64,000 bases of DNA from Ligilactobacillus faecis (GTDB taxonomy: Bacteria > Bacillota > Bacilli > Lactobacillales > Lactobacillaceae): assembly GCF_029889745.1 (NCBI RefSeq), contig NZ_CP123639.1:1965501-2029500 (forward strand). The letters are read 5' to 3'. Numbering within the stretch: the first letter of the stretch is position 1; every line of letters begins with the position of its first letter. Below, piece by piece: positions 30,201 to 35,258 of this stretch. Under the pieces are notes generated by a model. The model did no database searches. It was not told the origin of the DNA and saw nothing but the letters and a program-made list of their open reading frames with translations. The translations under genes were made by a program, and so were the position numbers.

Positions 30201-30216
30201 CATTATATCTAAGCAT
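15211..30216 (-). CDS. Giant LPxTG cell-wall adhesin with MUB/MucBP repeats
   Basis: 5001 residues from ATG 30216 (GGGGGAG 6 nt upstream). Residues 20-34 (RYKLYKRKKMWIVAG) match the KxYKxGKxW-type signal; cleavage is likely after Ala49. About 50-290 is an acidic Ser/Thr/Glu/Gln stalk. About 295-1500 is a large non-repeated region, probably the ligand-binding head. MUB-like repeats start near 1650. Residues ~1957-3826 are five near-identical 374-residue units, each made of two MucBP/MUB-B2 pairs. Then come Pro-rich MucBP modules, LPQTG at 4963-4967, a membrane segment and a basic tail, so sortase A anchoring is expected. Such proteins bind mucus or host glycans; the actual ligand is inference. 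The frame is open throughout. It lies between IS copy 1 and a TPR gene. Confidence 0.95.
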   Translation of the reverse strand: MLRYNANSRLFKYTTEEKKRYKLYKRKKMWIVAGMSIFSTASLVQQASADETPLASTTIPGDVKDDISQPDTVANGNEVSEIKETDSSSQTVESTVAEKDQASEVNGAIATDETQALREQVQDTEQGVDASKAEDTQEEVTEKETEISNEQNASKNQGEDAKSQVENVVDQASIPTEKAESVEEAKNDKEAEASSRIQVSENKVQATEKDDSPNGNNNVIETKVPASEGTDEQKQEGEPAKVQSQVSALRTEEQLDSFELAKELAPLKRTARSVSTNKLETSLLATTASAEPQVADTTGRTVGITSLTQGDTTGTLSAPKVLEDGSREYTFSSSYLSLAGNLGMTISYTGKKGDKFSLVVRQDEGLRRDLAYYMKPTGSPQRGYYNGARTFTWTIDDVPDNVTVNRTQTIPALAFFEEGSGMAHYAYKPYTDNYTPNILHSGQGYKFSFLINGVEAPTDTTVKVVLEKYLSVDDCSVIPYSNVSTENSRTTDENYVYVVQMQYKGNQVATQGYLKLNIPVPEHFLLDEQATGDLLQKTKLNDRYINGQIKISQPNGEGTAVIVESQDLPFSFDKQPGILNYIKFIGRYTSTQTTGTSDKPSGWYDLGDGKKHYFGKINIDTGESLAPTLALKDGKSFNETVVSRDDTKIINGNVVPVAHENFYVSVMYSKDDQKSNTVRTAVSNYDSVKLPNVKVVPSKSTARKLVALENGYPAAPVLYTVGVIGNGLTKFKPTYHFDFPSEITTNGIVMPLNNVSGDYSDFGSYNPAQTGYTVVVTGKVTEGGEEVTHKITQRLQAGESYNPITGLIDHFGKFSNGEKLPEGVKISGYDVTPDVPYYADGIQASNNFVGLNDISTGYISVLGYLNTSAQYGEEYVSNIVVESEHKEVPVEVAITRLEETKLPFSINNWPRSQGYGNNQQALSAGEVYYIALKVDGVSSYLINRVNLDAGGILEDKANSTPTDSGGGPLPIKHGVVKDPIVYFTVPDQMDIVRDPATGTIYTISGDDFESVPSPKVSRKYNTSGQSVVVLDWTGTGYEMEPRTSISLAFRVRSDAVNGFDTARTLETLYAYEDKANNKTLDLYTAAQLQAMGVSTEGLRAYAPNVNSDSNTSWVQVGGDFSNSTIPSSNKAKIEFNDGTSVDTMMVESGNNNSYLRIVAPLEVKATPLIKGTVDFVSSSNGLNYPTQDHVDVNGDKIGLQTLQLGMVNNTSDPLKGVISVMNLPQAGVVDGNNPNATQDFTLNVSGPGSLAIDPTNNYVNDAHTMYYSTQLATLSSDGTTLTFEDGSTWSRGQALPSQLKTADQVTDWSTIKSLVLYVPALSASNKIVYQFNAYSPTSEDNMSKKVTLRQVGGYENQLSLVRGEVTDTYATYATLKIVDQDGNQINGYKDVQGKAVLDPDTGEYTVTNGDLFGETGKALVLDPSETITGYKFTRDTFSPSNLLQADGSTVVTRIYQVDKARLLEGSLRGTELATATGDPQANTGSNFQEDPTGVSAISFSVTDAQLARKGYHYTITVVDRTGKLLTDKDGRSEYGTLAEALAAQGTFDSTSDISGATQNFIVNYVGDFQKAVIISQNDPVNEIPATVAEAENISPFYNDGVSGGTMFYGADGRPVLSDATTLANGSLAFRRQNYRYTVTAPDGKEYSSLDAALAAKLTFDNTENTGNTDTDIQVYEIKYVEDLQTLRVTVIDDQGTKTDAGYTPVTLVDKQELGNGLSNSEVSASTKSDYENIIERYKAAGYVVVSQDPVPDNYDNDPTVDQTLVVHLRHDTEDKAGSSVTLTEKINYLYASGIHKGDVAAPMYTSQPITFTSVDTIDKVTKEVINTVWSSPQTFVEVQSPTVSGYTPDKAKIESINVTHETPESDLSFTVYYAPEQQVLNYQVIDDTENKELVPVTLLGTGESESDVPLSIYQRYQKIADDYKKQGYIIESMSEIPDKYDSDSSVDQLVVIHLSHGRLEENGETKTIKQTIRYVYGNGPKQGEEAARTYEKDYVFTSRNTLDAVTKAVIDTIWSAAQTTSEVTSPTITGYVADKTSVGSQSLTHESTDLNDVVTYTAGTQTVKVHYVDVYGVEKGTGYTPTSGTELTAQLQTLTGEADQSYTNTLWNYEQAGYELAEAQPEASAGTFDADPSVDQNYYVYLTHTLRDVEGTPVNVTRVVNYVYSNGPKAGQRAADSVTETKTFVPTYKVDQVTKQNVGDPVWNPATDTFVAVTSPTIAGYTADKAVVEAQTVTSASQNSEVTVYYSANQQVLTYTVIDDGDNGKILENEVRLAVGDSSSVIGASVLQDYQRIINGYVDQGYVLVSQDSLPATFDDNDDVDQNVVIHLNHGRLEENGETKTIKQTISYVYGNGPKQGEEAARTYTKDYVFTSRNTLDAVTKAVLTTVWSEPQTTLEVTSPTIAGYVADKTSVGSQSLTHESTDLNDVVTYTAGTQTVKVHYVDVYGVEKGTGYTPTSGTELTAQLQTLTGEADQSYTNTLWNYGQAGYELAEAQPEASAGTFDADPSVDQNYYVYLTHALRDVEGTPVNVTRVVNYVYSNGPKAGQRVADSVTETKTFVPTYKVDQVTKQNVGNPVWNPATDTFVAVTSPTIAGYTADKAVVEAQTVTSASQNSEVTVYYSANEQVLTYTVIDDGDNGRVLENEVRLAVGDSSSVIGASVLQDYQRIINGYVDQGYVLVSQDSLPATFDDNDDVDQNVVIHLNHGRLEENGETKTIKQTIRYVYGNGPKQGEEAARTYEKDYVFTSRNTLDAVTKAVLTTVWSEPQTTLEVTSPTIAGYVADKTSVGSQSLTHESTDLNDVVTYTAGTQTVKVHYVDVYGVEKGTGYTPTSGTELTAQLQTLTGEADQSYTNTLWNYGQAGYELAEAQPEASAGTFDADPSVDQNYYVYLTHTLRDVEGTPVNVTRVVNYVYSNGPKTGRRAADSVTETKTFVPTYKVDQVTKQNVGDPVWNPATDTFVAVTSPTIAGYTADKAVVEAQTVTSASQNSEVTVYYNTNQQVLTYTVIDDGDNGRVLENEVRLAVGDSSSVIGASVLQDYQQIIKGYVDKGYVLVSQDRLPATFDDNDDVDQNVVIHLNHGRLEENGETKTIKQTIRYVYGNGPKQGEEAARTYEKDYVFTSRNTLDAVTKAVLDTIWSATQITSEVTSPTVAGYVADKTSVGSQSLTHESTDLNDVVTYTAGIQTVKVHYVDVYGVEKGTGYTPTSGTELTAQLQTLTGEADQSYTNTLWNYGQAGYELAEAQPEASAGTFDTDPSVDQNYYVYLTHTLRDVEGTPVNVTRVVNYVYSNGPKAGQRAADSVTETKKFVPTYKVDQVTKQNVGDPIWNPATDTFVAVTSPTIAGYTADKAVVEGQAVTSASQNSEVTVYYSANEQVLTYTVIDDGDNGRVLENEVRLAVGASSSVIGASVLQDYQRIINGYVDQGYVLVSQDNLPATFDDNDDVDQNVVIHLNHGRLEENGETKTIKQTIRYVYGNGPKQGEEAARTYEKDYVFTSRNTLDAVTKAVLTTVWSDPQTTLEVTSPTIAGYVADKTSVGSQSLTHESTDLNDVVTYTAGIQTVKVHYVDVYGVEKGTGYTPTSGTELTAQLQTLTGEADQSYTNTLWNYGQAGYELAEAQPEASAGTFDADPSVDQNYYVYLTHTLRDVEGTPVNVTRVVNYVYSNGPKTGRRAADSVTETKTFVPTYKVDQVTKQNVGDPVWNPATDTFVAVTSPTIAGYTADKAVVEAQTVTSASQNSEVTVYYNTNQQVLTYTVIDDGDNGRVLENEVRLAVGDSSSVIGASVLQDYQQIIKGYVDKGYVLVSQDRLPATFDDNDDVDQNVVIHLKHGEKPVGPNDPHEPETPVNPNDPDPNGPKWPAKDQYRKDYTSTITYVDEQGNKVADDNVQTSTWTRTLIIDTVTGEVKNPNETWTADKSQYDAVKSPVVEGYYADKAVVNAKDTVQENLSEQVVYRPLGKIVPVDPDGNPIPDVPNPQYPNDPTDPSKTTPDQPVPNIPGMTPEVPTITPEDPGEDTKVVYNYDDQKATINYIDETTGQQLGSDSVTGRNNAKIEYTTVGKINELTNKGYVLVSDGFPTDATFDNDKNVDQIFEVILKHGEKPVGPNDPHEPETPVNPNDPDPNGPKWPTKDRYSKEYTATITYVDEQGNKVADDNVQTSTWTRTLIIDTVTGEVKNPNETWTADKSQYNAVKSPVVEGYYADKAVVNAKDTVQENLTEQVVYRPLGKVIPVDPEGNPIPNVPNPQYPNDPNDPTKGGTTPVPEIPGYQPEVPSVTPDKPGEDTPVIYVPVVEDKYSLTERFVDEEGTELSASVTKGTDYKEGTEYDVTGDAKVIAGYYLKATSDNAKGTFGKDNVTVTFTYAKLGKIVPVDPNGNPILDAPTPQYPNDPTDPSKTVPNQPVPEIPGYRPEVPTVTPDKPGEDTPVIYVPVVEDKYSLTERFVDEEGTELSASVTKGTDYKEGTEYDVTGDAKVINGYYLKATSDNAKGKFGKDNVTVTFTYAKLGKIVPVDPNGNPIPDAPTPQYPNDPTDPSKTVPDQPVPEIPGYRPEVTSVTPDKPGEDTPVIYVPVVEDKYSLTERFVDEEGNELSASVTKGTDYKEGTEYDVTGDAKVINGYYLIKTSDNAKGTFGKDNVTVTFTYAKLGKIIPVDPNGKPIPDAPTPQYPNDPTDPTKTVPDQPVPEIPGMTPEVPSVTPEDPGKDTKVVYNYDDQKATINYIDETTGQQLASDSVSGKSNAKIEYSTATKIKALTDKGYVLVSDGFPADAMFDNDKNIDQVFKVILKHGEKPVGPNDPHEPNTPINPNDPNGPKWPAKDQYSKDYTSTITYVDEQGNKVADDNVQTSTWTRTLIIDTVTGEVKNPNEAWTADKAHYEAVRSPMIKGYYADKVVVSAKETVQENLNEQVVYRSEIPTVTPNRPGEVTPKRYVPATPGTPTTTPVNNVYTPVKEAPETPVISEATETKAAELPQTGDTKDKETLLLGLGLLSGAALIGTAELGQRRKKRK
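16291..17550 (-). repeat. Three 420-bp tandem MucBP repeats near the adhesin C-terminus
   Basis: The same coding block recurs with a period of 420 bp (140 residues): landmark TTACCTAACTTAGCGTACG or a near copy at 16291, 16711 and 17131. Each unit has a KYSLTERFVDEEG-type MucBP domain and a Pro/Asn/Asp linker (PQYPNDPTDP). The MUB-B2-like YVDEQGNKVADD block recurs three times in the wider C-terminal region. Confidence 0.9.
18737..24347 (-). repeat. Five 1122-bp tandem repeats in the adhesin gene
   Basis: Five units of exactly 1122 bp (374 codons) can be phased by HGRLEENGETKT, which occurs once per unit. The units are very similar at the DNA level. Segments two units (2244 bp) apart are sometimes more alike than neighbours, for example 18750-19488 and 20994-21732. 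Confidence 0.95.
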
Positions 30217-31006
30217 ACTCTACTCCCCCTGATATAGATATTTTTTTAAATACTACTTATTTATTGTATCTTTATTAATTTTCACTAATGTAATAGTAGG
30301 TCATTATTAAAATTATGTAAAGAAAATAATATAGTATTTTTTTGTTTTTTCTCTCTGTAGTTTTACTATATTTTAAAATTTAACAATTTTAAAAACAGGC
30401 TCATCCCACTCATATCAAGAATTTCCCCATATCCCATATACTTCATGCCCACTAAGTAAAAATATTATTATTCTTAAAACCGAAGTGTTGTTTTATTCAA
30501 ATAAAATCATTTTATCCTAAAAATATCAACTAGGCTCCTATGACAAACGTTAAAAAAAATTTTTCAAATTTCAAATATTTAAACACACACTAGTTTTAGC
30601 GCAAAAAAAAGAACATCTAAATGCCCTCGTGTTCGTCACAGACTACACAAAAGAGAACTTTAAATGTCCTGATCTTATATTATTAAAACTGATCCCAAAG
30701 CTATCCAAGCAAATAGTACTATAAAAAATAGAGTATTTTACCTTACCTTATCGAATGAACAGTGTCGAAAGTGTAGCTTTGACAAAAATTTATATACAAT
30801 TATCAAATTTAATTTGACGTTACACGCTACTTTTTCTTTTTACAACAAATTGCTCATGTACTTGCGTAAGAAAATGCTACTATATAAAATGTAAGCTGCT
30901 TTAGTATGTTTTTAGCAACAGTTAAACCACTCCCCGTAATTCTATAAGAGAAATGTTTGTGAAAAAGTCCATATCATTTGACTGATATCAATAGTCTACT
31001 TCTTTA
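30217..31006. other. 790-bp AT-rich intergenic region between the TPR and adhesin genes
   Basis: Apart from the adhesin promoter I see no convincing gene. Two imperfect direct repeats, AGAACATCTAAATG near 30612 and AGAACTTTAAATG near 30655, flank a stretch with no open frame. A weak hairpin (ATATC/GATAT, about 30970-30990) followed on the minus strand by five Ts may end the TPR transcript. The region may be decayed mobile DNA, but nothing recognisable remains. Confidence 0.4.
30293..30321 (-). promoter_or_regulatory. Adhesin promoter
   Basis: On the minus strand TTTACA (30316-30321) and TACTAT (30293-30298) are spaced 17 bp. Transcription would start about 70 nt before the adhesin ATG. Confidence 0.6.
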
Positions 31007-32266
31007 TCAATACTCTAATTCAGATACTAATTCTTCTACTTCGTAATCAGTTGGATTTTTTGATAAATATTTTTCCGCCATTTCTAATGCTAACGTTCTT
31101 TGACCTGCACTTCTAAAGAAAAAGGCTGCATCGCGTAAGAAATCTTCATTATCATCTAAATAGCGCATTGCAGTTTGATAATTTTTCAATGCTTCTTCAA
31201 ACTCATCAAGGGTAGCTTGTGAGCGTCCTAGATTCCAATACATTTGTGGATCGATCTCTTCATTAGCTAAGTATTCATGTAATAAAGCGATATTTTCCTC
31301 ATGAGCTTGACTTGCCAAAAGTTGATTACTCAATTCTAACACAAGCGTCAAATTGCCTGGTTCGATCTCAAGCGCTTTTTTCAGATAAGTTATCGCTTCA
31401 GAAGTTTGACCTAATTTGGCAGCTAATAAACTTGCTTTTTCATACAAATAGATATTAAATTCATCCACGGCTAATCCTTCTTTAGCTGTGATCAAAGCTT
31501 GAGTAAAATTACCTTCTTGTTCATAAATATCAGCTAAGTATGGATAAAGCGTCACGTAATCTGGAGCTTTATCTCGTAATTCTTCGAAGTTTTTAGCTGC
31601 ATTTTCAAGATCACCTAGTTCTCTTTGGGTGAAAGCTAACTGAAACAAAGTATCATTATCCATTTGTTCAGCTGAGATCTGTTCTAAATAACCTAAAGCT
31701 GTTTCAAATTTACCATACCCTGCATAAGAAACACCTAAGCGTGCCACTAAGTTGACCCGAGAAAATTCTAAGATCCCTTGCTTAACTAAGGATAAGTAAA
31801 ACTTAGCTGCTTTACGATACTCTTTGATATTAAAATAAAGCTCAGCTAAAGCAAATTCGATCACTGGTTCTTCAGGTGCTAAATAATAAGCCTGTAGCAA
31901 CTTTTGTTCACTAACATCAAAAGCTCCTTGCGTTTGGTAAAGATCTGCACTTACGAGCAAAGCTTCTAAATATGCATCTGAATCTGGGGTGATCTGTGAC
32001 AAGATCGCTAAAGCTTTATCATCATTTCCTTCGCTGATCTCGATCTCAGCTAATGGTGTTTTCAACGAATCTTCATCTGGATAGAGTTCTAATAAATGCT
32101 GATAAGCTTTTTGGGCCATTTCAGAAAATCCTAGCGAGTATAATTCCTCAGCTAAACTATAGATCATCTCATCACTGTCATTTTTTAAAGCTTGAGTAAA
32201 ATTTTCTTCAGCTGAAGTAAGATCACCTTTAGACAAAAAATCTAAAGTTTTTTCGGCATATGTCAT
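31007..32266 (-). CDS. ypiA: Tetratricopeptide-repeat protein (YpiA-like)
   Basis: 419 residues made almost entirely of TPR-like helix pairs (for example AKFYLSLVKQ, ALGYLEQISA, AITYLKKALEIEPGN, ALKNYQTAMRYL). There is no signal peptide or membrane segment, so it is cytoplasmic. Length and position near hup/der match Bacillus YpiA, a TPR protein of unclear role. The ribosome site AAAGGA lies 11 nt upstream. An 8-bp hairpin (ACATAGAA/TTCTATGT) sits in its leader. Confidence 0.8.
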   Translation of the reverse strand: MTYAEKTLDFLSKGDLTSAEENFTQALKNDSDEMIYSLAEELYSLGFSEMAQKAYQHLLELYPDEDSLKTPLAEIEISEGNDDKALAILSQITPDSDAYLEALLVSADLYQTQGAFDVSEQKLLQAYYLAPEEPVIEFALAELYFNIKEYRKAAKFYLSLVKQGILEFSRVNLVARLGVSYAGYGKFETALGYLEQISAEQMDNDTLFQLAFTQRELGDLENAAKNFEELRDKAPDYVTLYPYLADIYEQEGNFTQALITAKEGLAVDEFNIYLYEKASLLAAKLGQTSEAITYLKKALEIEPGNLTLVLELSNQLLASQAHEENIALLHEYLANEEIDPQMYWNLGRSQATLDEFEEALKNYQTAMRYLDDNEDFLRDAAFFFRSAGQRTLALEMAEKYLSKNPTDYEVEELVSELEY

Positions 32267-32370
32267 GCTAAAATCAGTCCTTTAATTCAATTCTTATTTC
32301 TAACATAGAACTTTCTATGTAAAATAGCAAGGTCTTTACCTTTCCGATTATACCACAAATCTACTAGCTC

Positions 32371-32425
32371 AATAATTTCCTAGTCTTTTTAAGCAAACTA
32401 TATCAAATGATATAGCTCAAAAAGG
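32371..32425. repeat. Dispersed hairpin repeat, copy A
   Basis: About 54 bp that match 39697-39751 at roughly 85%. This copy can fold as CTTTTTAAGC-aaac-TATATC-aaat-GATATA-GCTCAAAAAG. It lies outside any gene, just before the integrase remnant. Confidence 0.6.
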
Positions 32426-32487
32426 AATTTTTTCAACCCGATCAAGTCCTTTCTCGCAAACTAAAAAATCAAATCTAGGGAAGTTTA

Positions 32488-32894
32488 AATATTAAAGTCG
32501 TCCATGTCTCTGGCACTATCGATAAGCTAAACGACTATGCAAATGCTAAAAAAGGACCAACAAAAACTATGTCCAGCTGTTACACTCACTAAAAGAACAA
32601 TCGCTCTTTTAGAAACTGTACTCACAGAAAATGCACTGCAAAGTAAATTCAGCAAAAAAATGTAACGAGCGCGGGTTTCTTTTTACAACTTGAACCGAGA
32701 TAAAGTTGGTATCCCGGAAGAAAAAAATTTATCCCCACATATTTTTCGGCATACGCATATTTCGATCCTGGTCGAAAATGATGTCCCTTTTCAAACGATT
32801 ATGCGTCGTGTCGACCACACAAGAGATCTATACACACGTAACTAAGAAAATGCAAAAGAATCTGATCGATAAACTGGAAAATACTGGTTTATGA
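32488..32894 (+). pseudogene. Decayed phage-type tyrosine integrase (C-terminal half)
   Basis: Pieces of an integrase catalytic domain appear in different frames: GPTKTMSS, then LTKRTIALLETVLTENALQ, then HIFRHTHISILVENDVPFQ (HxxRHTH box), and IYTHVTKKMQKNLIDKLE with the nucleophilic Tyr near the end. At least three frame changes and stops separate them, and the N-terminal half is missing. The tail is followed by TTTGCCCAAAATTTGCCC, a repeated motif of the sort often seen after phage integrase genes. It marks a former phage or island next to hup. Confidence 0.8.
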
Positions 32895-32975
32895 TCTCTT
32901 TTTGCCCAAAATTTGCCCAGAAAACTGTTTTTTCTCAAAGCACAAAAAAGAGGCTGTGACATAAGTCTACAAAAT

Positions 32976-33021
32976 AAAGCTGGATGTATGGAAACCTTCG
33001 TGTTTCATATATCCAGCTTTT
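32976..33021 (+). terminator. Hairpin before transposase copy 2
   Basis: A long, nearly perfect stem (AAAGCTGGAT at 32976-32985 with 33011-33020, plus an inner GGAAAC/GTTTC extension) followed by TTTT. Its position and likely role match the hairpin in copy 1. Confidence 0.65.
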
Positions 33022-33092
33022 GAATTATAATCAAAGAAAAAAGGTAGCCACGCCCGGCTACCTCACAATTACCCTCGAAAGGATAACATAAA

Positions 33093-34793
33093 ATGATACA
33101 CAGTCATTATAACATTAATCAGACTATTTTGAACATCTCTTTAGAATATATTCCTGAAAAAAATCATCCAGCTCTCTACATCAATGAACTTGTTGAAAGT
33201 TTAGAACTCAAGTATAACTATCAATTTGGACGCCCTCGTGAATATGATCTAGCTGCTATGCTAAAGCTCACTTTACTTGCTTATAGCTATGGTATCTTTA
33301 GTAGTCGAAAAATTGAGAGATTTGCTCGCGAAAATAAGCCTGCTGGTTGGTTGATCGCTGATCAAGTCCCTTCTTATCGAACTATTTGTCGTTTTCGGAT
33401 CTCTGATGAGTTAGCTACCTTAACACAAGAGAGTTTAACTAAATTGACAGCTTTTCTAAAAAAACATAATCTGATTGATGACATTTCTTTCATTGACGGT
33501 ACGAAGATCCTTGCGGATGCTAATAAGTATTCTTTTGTCTGGAAGAAAAATGTCGTTCGTTTTGATGAGCTCAATCGTCAAAAAGTTGTTGAACTTTTAG
33601 GCGAGCTCCACGAAGCTAAAGTTATCGGAAAGATCCCCAAAGGATCTGACCTGACTTTGGAAGCATTAGATGTAATAATTGCCAAGTTTGAAGATTATCT
33701 AGTTGCTTTAGATCAAAAAGTCGAAGAAACTAGACAAGTATCGCCGAACCCTGCGAAACAAGAACGTCGAAAATTAAAGGCAACCTACAAAAAACTATTA
33801 ACGCGTAAAGAAAAAATGCAAAATCACCAAAAACAAAAAGACATCCTTAGAGAACGAAATAGTTACTCTAAAACTGACCATGATGCTACTTTTATGCGTG
33901 TAAAAGAAGATCCAATGTTAAACGGACAACTAAAACCTGCTTATAATCTTCAAATTGCTACTAGTAACCAGTTTATTACCGGGTATAAGTTATTTGCTAA
34001 TCCAACTGATACAAGAACGCTTCCTACTTTTATTGACCATTTGAATGACAATGGCGTACTTGGTTCAACTATCGTTGCTGATGCTGGGTATGGTTCTGAG
34101 AGTAATTATCGTTTTTGTGACGATAATTACGGTGATCGCACCGTTTTGATCCCTTATGGGACAATGCTCAAAGAGAATAGTCGCAAATGGAAAACTGATG
34201 ATCATAAAATCATGAATTGGTCTTATAATGAAAAAGATGACTATTATTTAGACCTTAACGGTGTTAGATTCAATTTTTCAAACTATTCTAAAAGAACTGA
34301 TAAGTATGGATTTACTAGAGATTTTAAAGTATATACTGCTGAAAAATTTGATGATGATCATTTGATAGATCCCCGAGCCTTAACTAAAAGTGGACACGTA
34401 AGGAAGATCATGGTCAATAATGCCTGGGAATATTTTAAAGCACAACAACGAGCTTTACTTTCATCTTCTAATACTGGATCAATCTATGCACGGCGCAAAA
34501 TTGATGTTGAACCTGTTTTTGGAAGATTGAAGGCTTCTTTGGGATTCAACCGATTCTCAGTTAGGGGGAGCGAAAGAGTCGAAAAGGAAATGGGCATTGT
34601 AGTTTTGGCAATGAATATCAACAAATTAGTCACAGTAGTGACCAAGATAAACAAAATACGTAAAGAAAAAGTATCTCAGAAATCAAATTTTCGATTTCTG
34701 AGATACTTTTCTCTTATAGAGACTACTTATGTCACAGCCTCGCACAAAAAAAGAACCCTTGATATATCAAGGGTTCTACGGCTAAAAAGCTAA
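33093..34793 (+). CDS. IS1182-family transposase, copy 2, reading out of the IS
   Basis: 566 residues from ATG 33093; GAAAGGA lies upstream. The DDE motifs are FIDGTKILADANKYSF, VADAGYGSESNYR and RRKIDVEPVFGRLKA. The frame has no stop inside the element: it crosses the right terminal repeat and ends at 34793 in the hup terminator, so the last ~18 residues (from about TASHKKR) come from host DNA. The catalytic core is intact. Whether the foreign tail matters is unknown. Confidence 0.9.
   Translation: MIHSHYNINQTILNISLEYIPEKNHPALYINELVESLELKYNYQFGRPREYDLAAMLKLTLLAYSYGIFSSRKIERFARENKPAGWLIADQVPSYRTICRFRISDELATLTQESLTKLTAFLKKHNLIDDISFIDGTKILADANKYSFVWKKNVVRFDELNRQKVVELLGELHEAKVIGKIPKGSDLTLEALDVIIAKFEDYLVALDQKVEETRQVSPNPAKQERRKLKATYKKLLTRKEKMQNHQKQKDILRERNSYSKTDHDATFMRVKEDPMLNGQLKPAYNLQIATSNQFITGYKLFANPTDTRTLPTFIDHLNDNGVLGSTIVADAGYGSESNYRFCDDNYGDRTVLIPYGTMLKENSRKWKTDDHKIMNWSYNEKDDYYLDLNGVRFNFSNYSKRTDKYGFTRDFKVYTAEKFDDDHLIDPRALTKSGHVRKIMVNNAWEYFKAQQRALLSSSNTGSIYARRKIDVEPVFGRLKASLGFNRFSVRGSERVEKEMGIVVLAMNINKLVTVVTKINKIRKEKVSQKSNFRFLRYFSLIETTYVTASHKKRTLDISRVLRLKS
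34667..34710 (+). terminator. Terminator hairpin inside the 3' end of transposase copy 2
   Basis: An 18-bp perfect stem (34667-34684 with 34693-34710, core GTATCTCAGAAATC) with an 8-nt loop and terminal Ts, within the coding sequence as in copy 1. Confidence 0.75.
34746..34778 (-). terminator. hup terminator
   Basis: A palindromic stem AGAACCCTTGATA with its complement (34752-34777). On the minus strand seven Ts follow, and then GTGC and the IS end. Confidence 0.85.
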
Positions 34794-34795
34794 GC

Positions 34796-35071
34796 TTATT
34801 TAACTGCGTCTTTAAGTGCTTTACCTGGCTTGAATGCAGGTACCTTGCTTGCAGGAATTTGGATTTCTTTACCAGTTTGTGGGTTGCGACCCTTACGAGC
34901 TGCACGTTCACGAACTTCGAAGTTACCAAAGCCGATCAATTGAACTTTTTCGCCTTCTTTGAGGTAGTCTTGGATAGAACCAAAAACTGCATCAACTGCA
35001 ACAGTAGCGTCTTTCTTTGTCAAACCTGTTTTTTCAGCAACAGTTTCGATCAATTGTGCTTTGTTTGCCAT
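34796..35071 (-). CDS. hup: DNA-binding protein HU
   Basis: 91 residues from the ATG at 35071 with GAGGAGG 8 nt upstream; an in-frame GTG at 35080 overlaps that site and is rejected. All HU hallmarks are present: MANKAQLIE start, [21 protein letters not shown] arm and the [14 protein letters not shown] end. It is a nucleoid-packing dimer. It is a single gene after der, convergent with IS copy 2. Confidence 0.98.
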   Translation of the reverse strand: MANKAQLIETVAEKTGLTKKDATVAVDAVFGSIQDYLKEGEKVQLIGFGNFEVRERAARKGRNPQTGKEIQIPASKVPAFKPGKALKDAVK

Positions 35072-35188
35072 GTGTTTCACCTCCTCAAGTGAAGATATAA
35101 AGATATAAGATCATATCTTATTTTCCATCTTTATGCCTAATAGCTAAAGATGATGAAACAATGACTAACAAATCATTGCTCATCTAAT

Positions 35189-35217
35189 AAGATAGCATAG
35201 AAAGCCTAATATAGCAA
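35189..35217 (-). promoter_or_regulatory. hup promoter
   Basis: Minus-strand TTGCTA (35212-35217), a 17-bp spacer ending in TGC, and TATCTT (35189-35194). The leader is about 110 nt and holds small hairpins such as AATGA/TCATT. Confidence 0.55.
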
Positions 35218-35258
35218 CGTTTTTACCCATATTTTTAGAATATTCAAGCTATTTTAAT

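Larger units (their letters stand above)
32950..34741 (+). mobile_element. IS1182-family insertion sequence, copy 2, with 10-bp target duplication
   Basis: A 1792-bp element with perfect 17-bp terminal repeats GAGGCTGTGACATAAGT (32950-32966) and its complement (34725-34741). The 10-mer GCACAAAAAA occurs immediately outside both ends (32940-32949 and 34742-34751), a clear target duplication. The right end touches the T-tract of the hup terminator. Confidence 0.92.

Noticed and set aside
32706-32894. Open frame of 62 codons as a real small gene
   Set aside because: Its sequence is integrase coding DNA read partly in the wrong frame; it belongs to the pseudogene.
13194-34741. The two IS1182 copies forming one composite transposon around the adhesin
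   Set aside because: Their terminal repeats differ, and copy 2 has its own 10-bp target duplication, so they inserted separately.
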